DNA of 47,271 bases from an uncultured Collinsella sp. (GTDB lineage Bacteria; Actinomycetota; Coriobacteriia; Coriobacteriales; Coriobacteriaceae): the NCBI GenBank assembly GCA_900541205.1, contig UQIV01000020.1, positions 1-47,271 on the forward strand, given 5' to 3'. The translations under genes were made by a program, and so were the position numbers. Of this stretch, positions 31,941 to 39,741 are shown piece by piece. How positions within the stretch are numbered: the stretch's first letter is position 1; each line of letters begins with the position of its first letter. A model generated the notes under the pieces. The model did no database searches and was not told the DNA's origin. It saw only the letters and a program-made list of their open reading frames with translations.

Positions 31941-32351
31941 ATGAAGCAAACGCAGGCAACCCGCCGTCTGGGCGAGCAGCTTCGCGAGAAGCTCGGTTAT
32001 ATCCTGCTCTTTGAGGTTTCCGATCCGCGTCTCGACCTGGTTACTTTGACCGCGGTCGAGGTCGCGGTGGACCGTTCGTTCGCGCGTGTGTACGTGTCGT
32101 GCGATGCGAGCCGCTACGACGAGGTCATGGAGGCGCTCTCAAGCGCCAAGGGCCGTATTCGCAGCCTGTTGGCTCGCTCTCTCGATTGGCGTGTCACGCC
32201 CGAGCTCGATTTTCGCATCGATCGCTCGACCGATGAGGCCGAGCGCATCACGCGTGCGCTGGAAAACGTTCCCGCCACGCTTGCGATCGAAAAGGACGAG
32301 GACGGCTATCCGATAGCGGATGCCGCCCAGGAGGCAGCTTTAGATGACTAA
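31941..32351 (+). CDS. rbfA: Ribosome-binding factor A
   Basis: The protein has 136 aa from ATG 31941, 11 bases after the infB stop, with AAGGGG as ribosome site. The KH-type fold is seen in RRLGEQLREKLGYIL, DPRLDLVTLTAVEVAVDRSF, RSLLARSLDWRVTPELDFRID. RbfA helps 16S rRNA 5' end maturation. The C-terminal 20 residues are acidic. It overlaps nrnA by eight bases, so the two are probably co-translated. Confidence 0.93.
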   Translation: MKQTQATRRLGEQLREKLGYILLFEVSDPRLDLVTLTAVEVAVDRSFARVYVSCDASRYDEVMEALSSAKGRIRSLLARSLDWRVTPELDFRIDRSTDEAERITRALENVPATLAIEKDEDGYPIADAAQEAALDD

Positions 32352-33387
32352 TTCCGCCGGCCTCGCCCCGTGCGAGTCTGCAGATATTCAGCGACGCATC
32401 CTCGAGCTCATCGAGGGTGCGTCCTCCATTGCGATTTCGGGACATACTTCTCCCGATGGCGATGCCTTGGGCTCCGTATTGGGTCTGGGCCTTTCGCTCA
32501 TGAAGTTTTTCCCCAACAAGGACATTGCGCTGCTGCTGGCAGACGATGACCCGGTTCCGCGCATCTACCGCTTTATGGAAGGCTCCGATCGCCTAGTGCC
32601 GGCATCTACGTACACTGGCAATCCGGACCTGTTCATTTCGGTGGACGTACCGGTCGTCGAGCGTCTCAATAATTCCGCCGAGGTGCTTCGTCGCTCCAAG
32701 CATGTGGTGTGTTTCGACCACCATCCGGCGCGCGAGGAGTTTGCCGAGCTCAGTCTGAGGCGCGTCGAAGCTGCAGCCTGCGCTATGATCATCGACCGCT
32801 TCTTGGACAATTGCGGCATTGTGGCACGTGATGGCGTTGCGACCTGCCTGCTGTGTGGCTTGGTTACCGATACCGGCCGTTTTCAGTACCAAAACGCCGA
32901 TGCCGCCGCGTTCCATGCGGCCTCGCGCCTGGTGGCGCACGGTGCCGATCCGGCGCGCGTTGCGCTCGAGGTCTACCAGAGCATGCGCGTTGAGTTTTTG
33001 CACCTCAAGTCCATTGTCATGGGTCGCATTAAGACGGTCGCGCATGGGCGCGTGGCATATAGCTATGCCTACCAGAGCGACCTTGAGGCCTGCGGTGTCA
33101 CCTCGGACGAGTGCGACGGCCTGGTCGATGTGGTGCGTTCGGTGATGGGCGTCGAGGTTTGCATGTTCTTAAAGGGCATTGAGGGCGATACCAAGGTGCG
33201 TGGCAACCTGCGCTCCAAGGGCGACCTCGATGTGTCCGAGATTGCTGCCAACTTTGGCGGTGGCGGGCATCATGCCGCCGCCGGCTTTTCCAACAACGGA
33301 ACAATTCGCGAGACGCTCGCCGTGGCACTTCCCATGCTGGCCGAGCTGGTGGGGGAGGATCCCGCTTCGGTGACCGTCGAGCTCTAA
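32344..33387 (+). CDS. nrnA: DHH-family bifunctional oligoribonuclease / PAP phosphatase (NrnA)
   Basis: The protein has 347 aa from ATG 32344. The DHH phosphoesterase motifs are present: HTSPDGDALGS (34-44), VDVPVVERL, CFDHHPAREEF (the DHH), GLVTDTGRF. The C-terminal DHHA1 domain ends in NFGGGGHHAAAGF. Manganese-dependent NrnA degrades nanoRNA and dephosphorylates pAp; in several Gram-positives it also breaks down pGpG and so closes c-di-GMP turnover, which matters here given PelD. The position after rbfA is common in Gram-positive bacteria. Confidence 0.92.
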   Translation: MTNSAGLAPCESADIQRRILELIEGASSIAISGHTSPDGDALGSVLGLGLSLMKFFPNKDIALLLADDDPVPRIYRFMEGSDRLVPASTYTGNPDLFISVDVPVVERLNNSAEVLRRSKHVVCFDHHPAREEFAELSLRRVEAAACAMIIDRFLDNCGIVARDGVATCLLCGLVTDTGRFQYQNADAAAFHAASRLVAHGADPARVALEVYQSMRVEFLHLKSIVMGRIKTVAHGRVAYSYAYQSDLEACGVTSDECDGLVDVVRSVMGVEVCMFLKGIEGDTKVRGNLRSKGDLDVSEIAANFGGGGHHAAAGFSNNGTIRETLAVALPMLAELVGEDPASVTVEL

Positions 33388-33402
33388 CTTATTGGATGGT
33401 AC

Positions 33403-34335
33403 ATGGCTCGTCGAACGCCTTCTCAATTGAATATGCTGCTCGCCGTCGATAAGCCGGTGGGCTGCACGTCCCACGATGTGGTCTCGCAATGCCGACGCGC
33501 CCTCCATGAGCGGCGCGTCGGCCATGCCGGCACGCTCGACCCCATGGCATCCGGCGTCATGGTGGTGGGCGTGGGCCAGGCTACTCGTCTGCTGGGCATG
33601 CTAACCCTCGATACCAAAAGCTACGTCGCCGACATCTCGTTTGGTGCCGAGACCAATACCGATGATGCGGAGGGCGAGGCGGTCCGCACGGTGGCTGTTG
33701 CCAACGAGCTCCGCGATTCTGCCTATGCCCGTGAGCACTTGGCCGCCATGTTGGGTCCGCAGATGCAGGTGCCGCCGGCGTTTTCGGCTATCTCGGTCAA
33801 TGGCGTTCGCGCCTACAAGTCTGCTCGCGAGGGCAATGCGGTGGACCTACCTCCGCGCCCCGTCGAGGTCTATGCCGCCGACCTGATCGCCGTGGGCGGC
33901 GAGGGTGATTCGTGTGTGTGGACCGTGGCGTTCTCAGTGAGCAAGGGCACCTATATCCGTGCGCTTGCTCGCGACCTGGGCCGTGCTTGCGATAGCGCCG
34001 CGCATATTTCCGCGCTGCGCCGCACGGCCTCCGGTGTTGTTTCCATTGGCGCTTGTCATGCGGTGGAGGAGCTTTCTCCCGAGTCCGCGGCTGGCTTTGC
34101 CCTGGATCCCATTGCGGCCTTGGGCGCCACGCGTGTTGACTTGCCGGGCAATCTTGCCGACGACCTGCTCTGCGGCCGACGCATTCCCGTTGAGCGTGCG
34201 CTTGTCGATTTCGATGCCTCGAAGGCGCCGTTTGCGCTGGTGCTCGATGGGGGACTCAAGGCGCTCGCCCGCATTGAGAGTGGCCGCTTTGTCATGGAGC
34301 ACGTGTTTCCGCAGGCAATCGGCGGTGTTCGATGA
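33403..34335 (+). CDS. truB: tRNA pseudouridine55 synthase
   Basis: The protein has 310 aa from ATG 33403, 15 bases after nrnA. The catalytic motif GHAGTLDPMASG carries Asp46; the KSYVADISFGAETNTDDAEG and SKGTYIRALARDLG segments are the TruB tRNA-arm-binding and fold signatures. It converts U55 of the T-loop to pseudouridine. A C-terminal PUA-like end is present. Its last codons overlap the ribF start. Confidence 0.94.
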   Translation: MARRTPSQLNMLLAVDKPVGCTSHDVVSQCRRALHERRVGHAGTLDPMASGVMVVGVGQATRLLGMLTLDTKSYVADISFGAETNTDDAEGEAVRTVAVANELRDSAYAREHLAAMLGPQMQVPPAFSAISVNGVRAYKSAREGNAVDLPPRPVEVYAADLIAVGGEGDSCVWTVAFSVSKGTYIRALARDLGRACDSAAHISALRRTASGVVSIGACHAVEELSPESAAGFALDPIAALGATRVDLPGNLADDLLCGRRIPVERALVDFDASKAPFALVLDGGLKALARIESGRFVMEHVFPQAIGGVR

Positions 34336-35339
34336 TGTTGTCCGCTCGCGAGCTCGCGCGTATCTTTTTCGCGGGCGAGTCGGACGAGGCTCGCATCGTT
34401 ACTGCCGATACGTTTGATGAGTGTGAGCACTTGGGTGCCGCATCGATTGCCATCGGCGTGTTCGACGGCGTTCACCGTGGACACCAGGAACTCATCGAAG
34501 CGCTTGTCCGTGATGCCCGTGCCCATGGTTGTAAGGCGGTCGTGGTTACCTTCGATCCCGACCCGGACGTTGTGGTGAGCCCTTCGCCCGCTCAAAAATT
34601 GATGACGACGGCCGACCGTCTGCATGCCCTGGCTCAAACCGGGGTCGATGCGGTGGTGGCCGTTCCCTTTACGCCTGAGGTTGCGGCGCTTGACCATGTT
34701 GATTTTCTCTCGCTGGTGTCGCGTCTGGTCGACATTCGATCGATTCGCGTTGGCAGTGACTTTAGGCTGGGTCGTGGCGGTGCTTCTGGTGTTGCCGAGA
34801 TGCGCGCCTGGGGTTCCGAGCACGGCGTTGACGTGTATGGTCACGACCTGCTTTGCGAGGGCGGTGAGGCCATTTGCGCCACGCGCATTCGTCATGAGTT
34901 GGGACAGGGCCATGTGGAGCTTGCTGCTGAGTTACTCGGCCGTCCGTATATGGTGCGTGGCGGTGTTATTCGCGGCCGTCACGAGGGTTCTGGCATGGGC
35001 TTTCCCACGGCAAACCTACAAGTTCCCGATGGTATTCAGGTGCCTGCGGACGGCGTGTATGAGGGCTTGGTGCTCGTCGATGACACCGTGTGGCCCGCTG
35101 CCGTGAACGTCGGCCTGCCGCCGACGTATGCCGACGATGCGGCATCTGCGCATCTCGAGGCTAATTTAATTGGTTATACGGGCGACCTGTACGGCGCTTC
35201 CGTTTCGCTGGCGTTTACGCGCTGGCTGCGCCCGTCGCGCGTGTTCGATTCGCTGGATGAGTTGATCGCGACCGTCGAGGGTAATATCGAAGATATTCGT
35301 CACAACTTGGGTGAGCAGGGGGTGAGCATCCGTGATTAG
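34332..35339 (+). CDS. ribF: Bifunctional riboflavin kinase / FAD synthetase
   Basis: The protein has 335 aa; start at ATG 34332 or the adjacent ATG 34335, both overlapping truB. The N-terminal nucleotidyltransferase domain contains IGVFDGVHRGHQELI (the HxGH-type motif) and SDFRLGRGG. The C-terminal flavokinase domain contains GRHEGSGMGFPTANL and ANLIGYTGDLYG. It makes FMN and FAD from riboflavin and ATP. It overlaps dnaG by eight bases. Confidence 0.94.
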   Translation: MMLSARELARIFFAGESDEARIVTADTFDECEHLGAASIAIGVFDGVHRGHQELIEALVRDARAHGCKAVVVTFDPDPDVVVSPSPAQKLMTTADRLHALAQTGVDAVVAVPFTPEVAALDHVDFLSLVSRLVDIRSIRVGSDFRLGRGGASGVAEMRAWGSEHGVDVYGHDLLCEGGEAICATRIRHELGQGHVELAAELLGRPYMVRGGVIRGRHEGSGMGFPTANLQVPDGIQVPADGVYEGLVLVDDTVWPAAVNVGLPPTYADDAASAHLEANLIGYTGDLYGASVSLAFTRWLRPSRVFDSLDELIATVEGNIEDIRHNLGEQGVSIRD

Positions 35340-37440
35340 CGATGAAGAAAAAGACCAGGTACGCGCTGCGTCCGACCTAGTTGCCATCGTGCAGGAAACG
35401 GTTGAGCTCAAGCCCCGCGGCCATGAGTTTTGGGGCTGCTGCCCCTTTCATGGCGAAAAGACGCCGTCCTTCCACATTATTCCCGCCACGCAGGTGTGGC
35501 ATTGCTTTGGCTGTGGCGAGGGTGGCGACGTCTTCACCTATATCATGAAGCGCGAGAACCTGAGCTTTCCCGAGTCAATCCGTTATTTGGCCGACCGCGC
35601 GGGTATTGAGCTGCATGACACCGGAGATCGCCGCGAGCGCGGTACTAAGCGTGCGAGAATCTACGATCTGTGCGCCGAGACTGCTCAGTTCTACCACACC
35701 ATGCTTATGCGCGGTAAGGACGGCCGTCCGCGCGAGTACTTTGCCAGCCGCGGCATGGGTGGCGACGTCTGCCGCCGCTACTGCCTGGGCTTTGCGCCGG
35801 GTCGCAACGCGCTGGTATCGCACCTGTCCCAGGCGGGTTTTACCCCGCAGGAGATGATCGACGCCAACGTTGCCGTGAGCCGTGGGCGCGGGCAGCTTGC
35901 CGATCGTTTTTACGACCGCGTGATGTTTCCCATTTTTGATGAGCAGGGTCATAACATCGCCTTTGGTGGTCGCATCATGGGTGACGGCCAACCCAAGTAC
36001 CTCAATACCGCCGAGACGAGCGTGTTTCATAAAAAGCGAAACCTCTACGGCTTTAATTGGGCCAAAGAGTTTATCGTCGCGCAGGATACCGCCATTGTGG
36101 TGGAGGGCTATACCGACTGCATCGCCTGTTGGGAGGCGGGGATCAAAAACGTTGTCGCCACTTTGGGCACTGCGCTCACGGAGCATCACGTCAAGACGCT
36201 CACCCGCTTTGCCAAGCGCATCGTCTATATGTTTGACGGAGACGCCGCGGGCCAGAAGGCCGCTCGCCGTGCGATTCAGTTTATCGAGCAGGATTCGATG
36301 GACCTGCGCTGCGTGGTGCTGCCCGACGGCAACGATCCTATGGAGTTTATTACGGCACATGGTGGACAGGAGCTGCAGGCGCGCATCGACGCTGCCGAGC
36401 CGCTTATGGACTTTGTCTACCGTTCGCTGCAGGAGTCGAGCGACATCACCACGCCGGGCGGTCGCGCCAAGGCGCTGGAGGACGCTCTCACGCTCATCTA
36501 TCCGCTGCGCGATAGCTACATGATCGATACGTACTTTATTCAGATTGCCGATCTGTTGGGTTTGGATCTGGAGACCGTGCGCGCGAGCTCGGGCCGCGTG
36601 TTTCGCGACGTCGCCAAGCGCGAGGATGCGGAGCGCCGCCGCGAACAGAACTATGAACGCCAGCGGGCGCAGGCTGAGCGATCTGGTAGCGCGGGCGGTC
36701 GGTCGTCTGGTTCGCAGGGGACATCTCGTGGTGCTTGGGCATCGGGCGCCACGCCGGCAGTAGCGGCGCCGGTCGAGGAAGAGCCGTACGACTACGTCCC
36801 GCTCGATGCCTACGGTGCCGCGCCCGTTGAGGTCGTCGACGATCTGCCGCCAATCGATGTCCCTGATGGTATGGGCGCTGTGCCTGCGGCTGACGGTTCG
36901 GGCGCACCGGCTACGGCTGCGCCGATGGTTCTTACCGATCTTGAGCGCAAGTCCTTGGCAGGGGAGCGCGAGCTGCTGACCATGCTCACGAGCTACCCCG
37001 ACCTGTTCCGCACGTATGCCGACCGCATCTGCTCCATCGAGTGGGTTGACCCACGTCACGAGTCCATCGCATGGGCCGTTCTGGCAACGCCGCCGGGAAC
37101 CGATCCTGCAGCCTGCATGGATGCGGCGCGCTCAGTGTGTCCCGATGCAGCAACGCTTGTGAGTGCCGGGCGCATCTCGGCGACGAGCAAGCACCCCACC
37201 GAGACGAACATCGTGTTTATGCTCGATACGCTCGAGCTCTACACCATCAAGCGCCGCATGCGTGCTGCACAGGCCAAGCTGCGCCAGGACCGTTCGCTCG
37301 ATGATGGGGCCCGTCGCGCGCTGACCGTGCAGGCCGCGCAGGATTCGCAGCGTCAACGCGAACTGCAAAAGTCGATCGGCGGCGTGGCGGACCCCTTCCG
37401 TTTGATCGGCCTGGAGGCCGCAGGTACCGAACAAGCCTAG
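35332..37440 (+). CDS. dnaG: DNA primase
   Basis: The protein has 702 aa from GTG 35332, inside the ribF end, with GGGGGTGAG upstream. The zinc-binding domain has Cys37, His40, Cys58, Cys61 in CCPFHGEKTPSF and CFGCGEGGD. The TOPRIM core shows VVEGYTDCIACW (about 255-266) and FDGDAAGQKA (about 300). A Gly/Ser- and Asp-rich low-complexity linker (about 445-535) leads to the C-terminal helicase-binding domain. It lays primers for DNA replication. In this window it is followed by rpoD, the classical macromolecular-synthesis pairing. Confidence 0.95.
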   Translation: MISDEEKDQVRAASDLVAIVQETVELKPRGHEFWGCCPFHGEKTPSFHIIPATQVWHCFGCGEGGDVFTYIMKRENLSFPESIRYLADRAGIELHDTGDRRERGTKRARIYDLCAETAQFYHTMLMRGKDGRPREYFASRGMGGDVCRRYCLGFAPGRNALVSHLSQAGFTPQEMIDANVAVSRGRGQLADRFYDRVMFPIFDEQGHNIAFGGRIMGDGQPKYLNTAETSVFHKKRNLYGFNWAKEFIVAQDTAIVVEGYTDCIACWEAGIKNVVATLGTALTEHHVKTLTRFAKRIVYMFDGDAAGQKAARRAIQFIEQDSMDLRCVVLPDGNDPMEFITAHGGQELQARIDAAEPLMDFVYRSLQESSDITTPGGRAKALEDALTLIYPLRDSYMIDTYFIQIADLLGLDLETVRASSGRVFRDVAKREDAERRREQNYERQRAQAERSGSAGGRSSGSQGTSRGAWASGATPAVAAPVEEEPYDYVPLDAYGAAPVEVVDDLPPIDVPDGMGAVPAADGSGAPATAAPMVLTDLERKSLAGERELLTMLTSYPDLFRTYADRICSIEWVDPRHESIAWAVLATPPGTDPAACMDAARSVCPDAATLVSAGRISATSKHPTETNIVFMLDTLELYTIKRRMRAAQAKLRQDRSLDDGARRALTVQAAQDSQRQRELQKSIGGVADPFRLIGLEAAGTEQA

Positions 37441-37550
37441 ATGCTGTGGTCAACCAGCGTATTCTCGCCTATATCCAGTCCTCTTTTTGGGTATAGACGT
37501 CAATGTGTGTGCTAAAGTATTGAGACCTGTGGACTATGAAGGGAGAATCT

Positions 37551-38900
37551 GTGCCAAAAAAGACTGAGAGCACGGGTACTGGGCTGGAATCCTACGTTGC
37601 AAAGCTCATGGGCAACGGCTCAAACAGGACTTCGGTAACCGAGGACGAGATTCAGGTCGCCCTGAAGGATATCGATGTTTCTGACGAGCAGCTCACCGCG
37701 GTGTATTCCGCGCTGCGCAACAGCGGCATCCAGATTATCTCCGCGAGCGGTAACGACGACGCCCCCATGGACGTCGACGATGACGATACCGATACCGATA
37801 CCGACGATTTCGATGACGACGACGAGCACGATTCCGGCTCGCTCGACGATCACGAGCTCAAGATGGCCCGTCAGGCCGACGCCGAGATGGGTTCTTCCAA
37901 GAGCAAGAAGAAGCGCACCGTGCGCACGTCTCGTTCACGCTCGCGCGTGCGTGGCATCGATGCCTCCACGGTGATGCTGACCGGCGACCCGGTCCGTATG
38001 TACCTCAAGGAGATCGGCAAGGTCGACCTGCTGACCGCTTCCGAAGAGGTCGATCTGGCTATGAAGATCGAGGCCGGTCTTGAGGCCACCGAGAAGCTCG
38101 AGGCTGCTGAGGCAGGCGAGCTCGAGCTCACGCGTGCCGAGATGCGTCGTCTTACGCGCATTGAGAACGTGGGCCTCGAAGCCAAGCAGGCACTCATCAG
38201 CGCAAATCTGCGTCTGGTCGTCTCCATCGCCAAGCGCTATGTTGGCCGCGGCATGCTGTTCCTGGACCTGATCCAGGAGGGCAACCTCGGTCTGATCCGC
38301 GCCGTCGAGAAGTTCGACTACCAGAAGGGCTTTAAGTTCTCCACGTACGCCACGTGGTGGATCCGTCAGGCCATTACGCGCGCTATCGCCGACCAGGCCC
38401 GTACCATCCGTATTCCCGTGCACATGGTCGAGACCATCAACAAGCTCGTCCGCGTGCAGCGCCAGCTTCTCCAGGACCTGGGTCGCGACCCGACCCCCGA
38501 GGAGATCGGTGCCGAGATGGATATGAGTGCCGACCGCGTCCGCGAGATCCAGAAGATCTCGCAGGAGCCCGTGTCACTCGAGACCCCCATCGGCGAGGAA
38601 GAGGATTCCCAGCTGGGCGACTTTATCGAGGACTCCCAGGCCATCGTTCCGCCCGATGCCGCCAGCTTCTCCATGCTGCAGGAGCAGCTCACCCAGGTGC
38701 TCGATTCGCTTGCCGATCGTGAGCGCAAGGTTATCGAGCTGCGCTTTGGCCTTGTCGACGGACATCCCCGTACGCTCGAGGAAGTCGGCCGCGAGTTTGG
38801 CGTCACGCGTGAGCGCATCCGCCAGATCGAGTCCAAGACCCTGGCCAAGCTCCGTCATCCCAGCCGCAGCAGCAAGCTGAAGGACTACATCGAAAGCTAG
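37551..38900 (+). CDS. rpoD: Primary sigma factor (sigma-A / RpoD)
   Basis: The protein has 449 aa from GTG 37551, with AAGGGAG five bases upstream; ATG 37536 is a possible earlier start with no good ribosome site. Region 1.1 is followed by a run of Asp (DDDDTDTDTDDFDDDDE) and then a basic stretch (SKKKRTVRTSRSRSR). Regions 2.1-2.4 include SIAKRYVGRGMLFLDLIQEG and FSTYATWWIRQAI, and region 4.2 is TLEEVGREFGVTRERIRQIE. It directs RNA polymerase to housekeeping promoters with TTGACA/TATAAT, of which the tRNA-Asn promoter here is an example. A terminator follows. Confidence 0.95.
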   Translation: MPKKTESTGTGLESYVAKLMGNGSNRTSVTEDEIQVALKDIDVSDEQLTAVYSALRNSGIQIISASGNDDAPMDVDDDDTDTDTDDFDDDDEHDSGSLDDHELKMARQADAEMGSSKSKKKRTVRTSRSRSRVRGIDASTVMLTGDPVRMYLKEIGKVDLLTASEEVDLAMKIEAGLEATEKLEAAEAGELELTRAEMRRLTRIENVGLEAKQALISANLRLVVSIAKRYVGRGMLFLDLIQEGNLGLIRAVEKFDYQKGFKFSTYATWWIRQAITRAIADQARTIRIPVHMVETINKLVRVQRQLLQDLGRDPTPEEIGAEMDMSADRVREIQKISQEPVSLETPIGEEEDSQLGDFIEDSQAIVPPDAASFSMLQEQLTQVLDSLADRERKVIELRFGLVDGHPRTLEEVGREFGVTRERIRQIESKTLAKLRHPSRSSKLKDYIES

Positions 38901-38909
38901 TCAAGCAAG

Positions 38910-38945
38910 AAGCGCCCTCAAGCACATCTGCTTAGGGGCGCTTTC
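38910..38945 (+). terminator. Terminator after rpoD
   Basis: AAGCGCCC pairs with GGGCGCTT, and the inner AAGCA pairs with TGCTT around CATC, followed by a short TTTC. It is a strong hairpin of about 34 nt directly after the rpoD stop. Confidence 0.8.
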
Positions 38946-38954
38946 ATGTAGTCG

Positions 38955-38998
38955 TTGGGGACGTTCTTGAATGACTAGTCGTTCAAGAACGTCCCCAA
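38955..38998. repeat. 44-bp near-perfect palindrome (REP-like)
   Basis: The arms TTGGGGACGTTCTTGAA and TTCAAGAACGTCCCCAA are exact inverted repeats of 17 bp, and the centre GACTAGTC is itself palindromic; the only mismatch is one T-G pair. GGGGACGTTCTT-type palindromes are common in Gram-positive genomes and are often associated with Y1/RAYT transposases. It has no T-run, so it is not the rpoD terminator. Confidence 0.7.
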
Positions 38999-39030
38999 TG
39001 ACTGGGTCGGAAAATTTCTTAAAAAAGTTC

Positions 39031-39058
39031 TTGCTCTGAGCTGATTCGTCCGTATAAT
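39031..39058 (+). promoter_or_regulatory. tRNA-Asn promoter
   Basis: TTGCTC (39031-39036), a 16-bp spacer and a consensus TATAAT (39053-39058) lie about 30 bases ahead of the tRNA. An A/T-rich run (TTTCTTAAAAAAG) just upstream may serve as an UP element. Confidence 0.8.
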
Positions 39059-39088
39059 AAACTTCGTTGCTTGAGAGCACGCACCTAT

Positions 39089-39163
39089 TCCTCGGTAGCT
39101 CAATGGTAGAGCACGCGGCTGTTAACCGCGCTGTTGTAGGTTCGAGTCCTACCCGGGGAGCCA
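39089..39163 (+). tRNA. tRNA-Asn (GTT)
   Basis: The acceptor TCCTCGG (39089-39095) pairs with CCGGGGA (39153-39159). The D-arm (GCTC … GAGC), the anticodon arm CGCGG-CTGTTAA-CCGCG and the T-arm GTAGG-TTCGAGT-CCTAC are all formed. The anticodon is GTT. Discriminator G is followed by an encoded CCA (39161-39163). It is a single-gene transcript with its own promoter and terminator. Confidence 0.97.
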
Positions 39164-39169
39164 GGTCGT

Positions 39170-39197
39170 AAAACCCGTCGCTTATGCGGCGGGTTTT
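39170..39197 (+). terminator. Terminator after tRNA-Asn
   Basis: AAAACCCGTCGC and GCGGCGGGTTTT pair (one T-G) around TTAT, and the T-run extends to six. It ends the tRNA transcript seven bases after CCA. Confidence 0.9.
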
Positions 39198-39357
39198 TTC
39201 ATGCCGCGATCGCCGTTCGCGATCGTTACCGTATCAACATTTCGTGTCGAGGATGTAATCCCGCGACCCACCACCTCAACATGGCGCGGTCGTTGTAGAA
39301 TATTGCAATGATTGCTCCCACGATATGGTGCCGCGAGCACCAGATAAGGAGATTCTT

Positions 39358-39714
39358 GTGTCTGAGACCATTAACGGCAGCCTGAGCGTCTCGAATGACG
39401 TTATTGCCGATATTGCCGGTTATGCCGCGATGACGTGCTATGGCGTCGTCGGTATGGCTGAGCAGCTCCAGGGCGCCGAGAGCGTGCGCCTGCTTGCCGG
39501 TCAGCGCCTCCGCAAGGGTGTGCTTGTCTCCGCCGACGAGGACGGCCTTACGGTCGACCTTCACGTCGTGCTCGAGAACGGCGTCAACATGAAGTCCGTC
39601 TGCCACAATCTTTCGAGCTCCGTTGCCTTCACCCTGCAGGAGATCGCCCAGATCGATCCCGCCAGCCTTAAGATCGGCATTCACATCGACGCGCTCAAGA
39701 GCCGTCTGAACTAG
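39358..39714 (+). CDS. Asp23/Gls24 family protein
   Basis: The protein has 118 aa from GTG 39358, with AAGGAG at 39346-39351; an ATG at 39325 gives a longer but unlikely product. The family pattern is visible: GSLSVSNDVIADIAGYAAMTCYGVVGM, then LTVDLHVVLENGVNMKSVCHNL and the helical end. Members of this family are small cytosolic or envelope-stress-associated proteins (YloU in Bacillus). The neighbour order Asp23-FakA-RecG matches that in many Gram-positives, so the gene is conserved housekeeping rather than accessory. Confidence 0.9.
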   Translation: MSETINGSLSVSNDVIADIAGYAAMTCYGVVGMAEQLQGAESVRLLAGQRLRKGVLVSADEDGLTVDLHVVLENGVNMKSVCHNLSSSVAFTLQEIAQIDPASLKIGIHIDALKSRLN

Positions 39715-39741
39715 CATCCGAAAACGGAGATTCAAATACCC

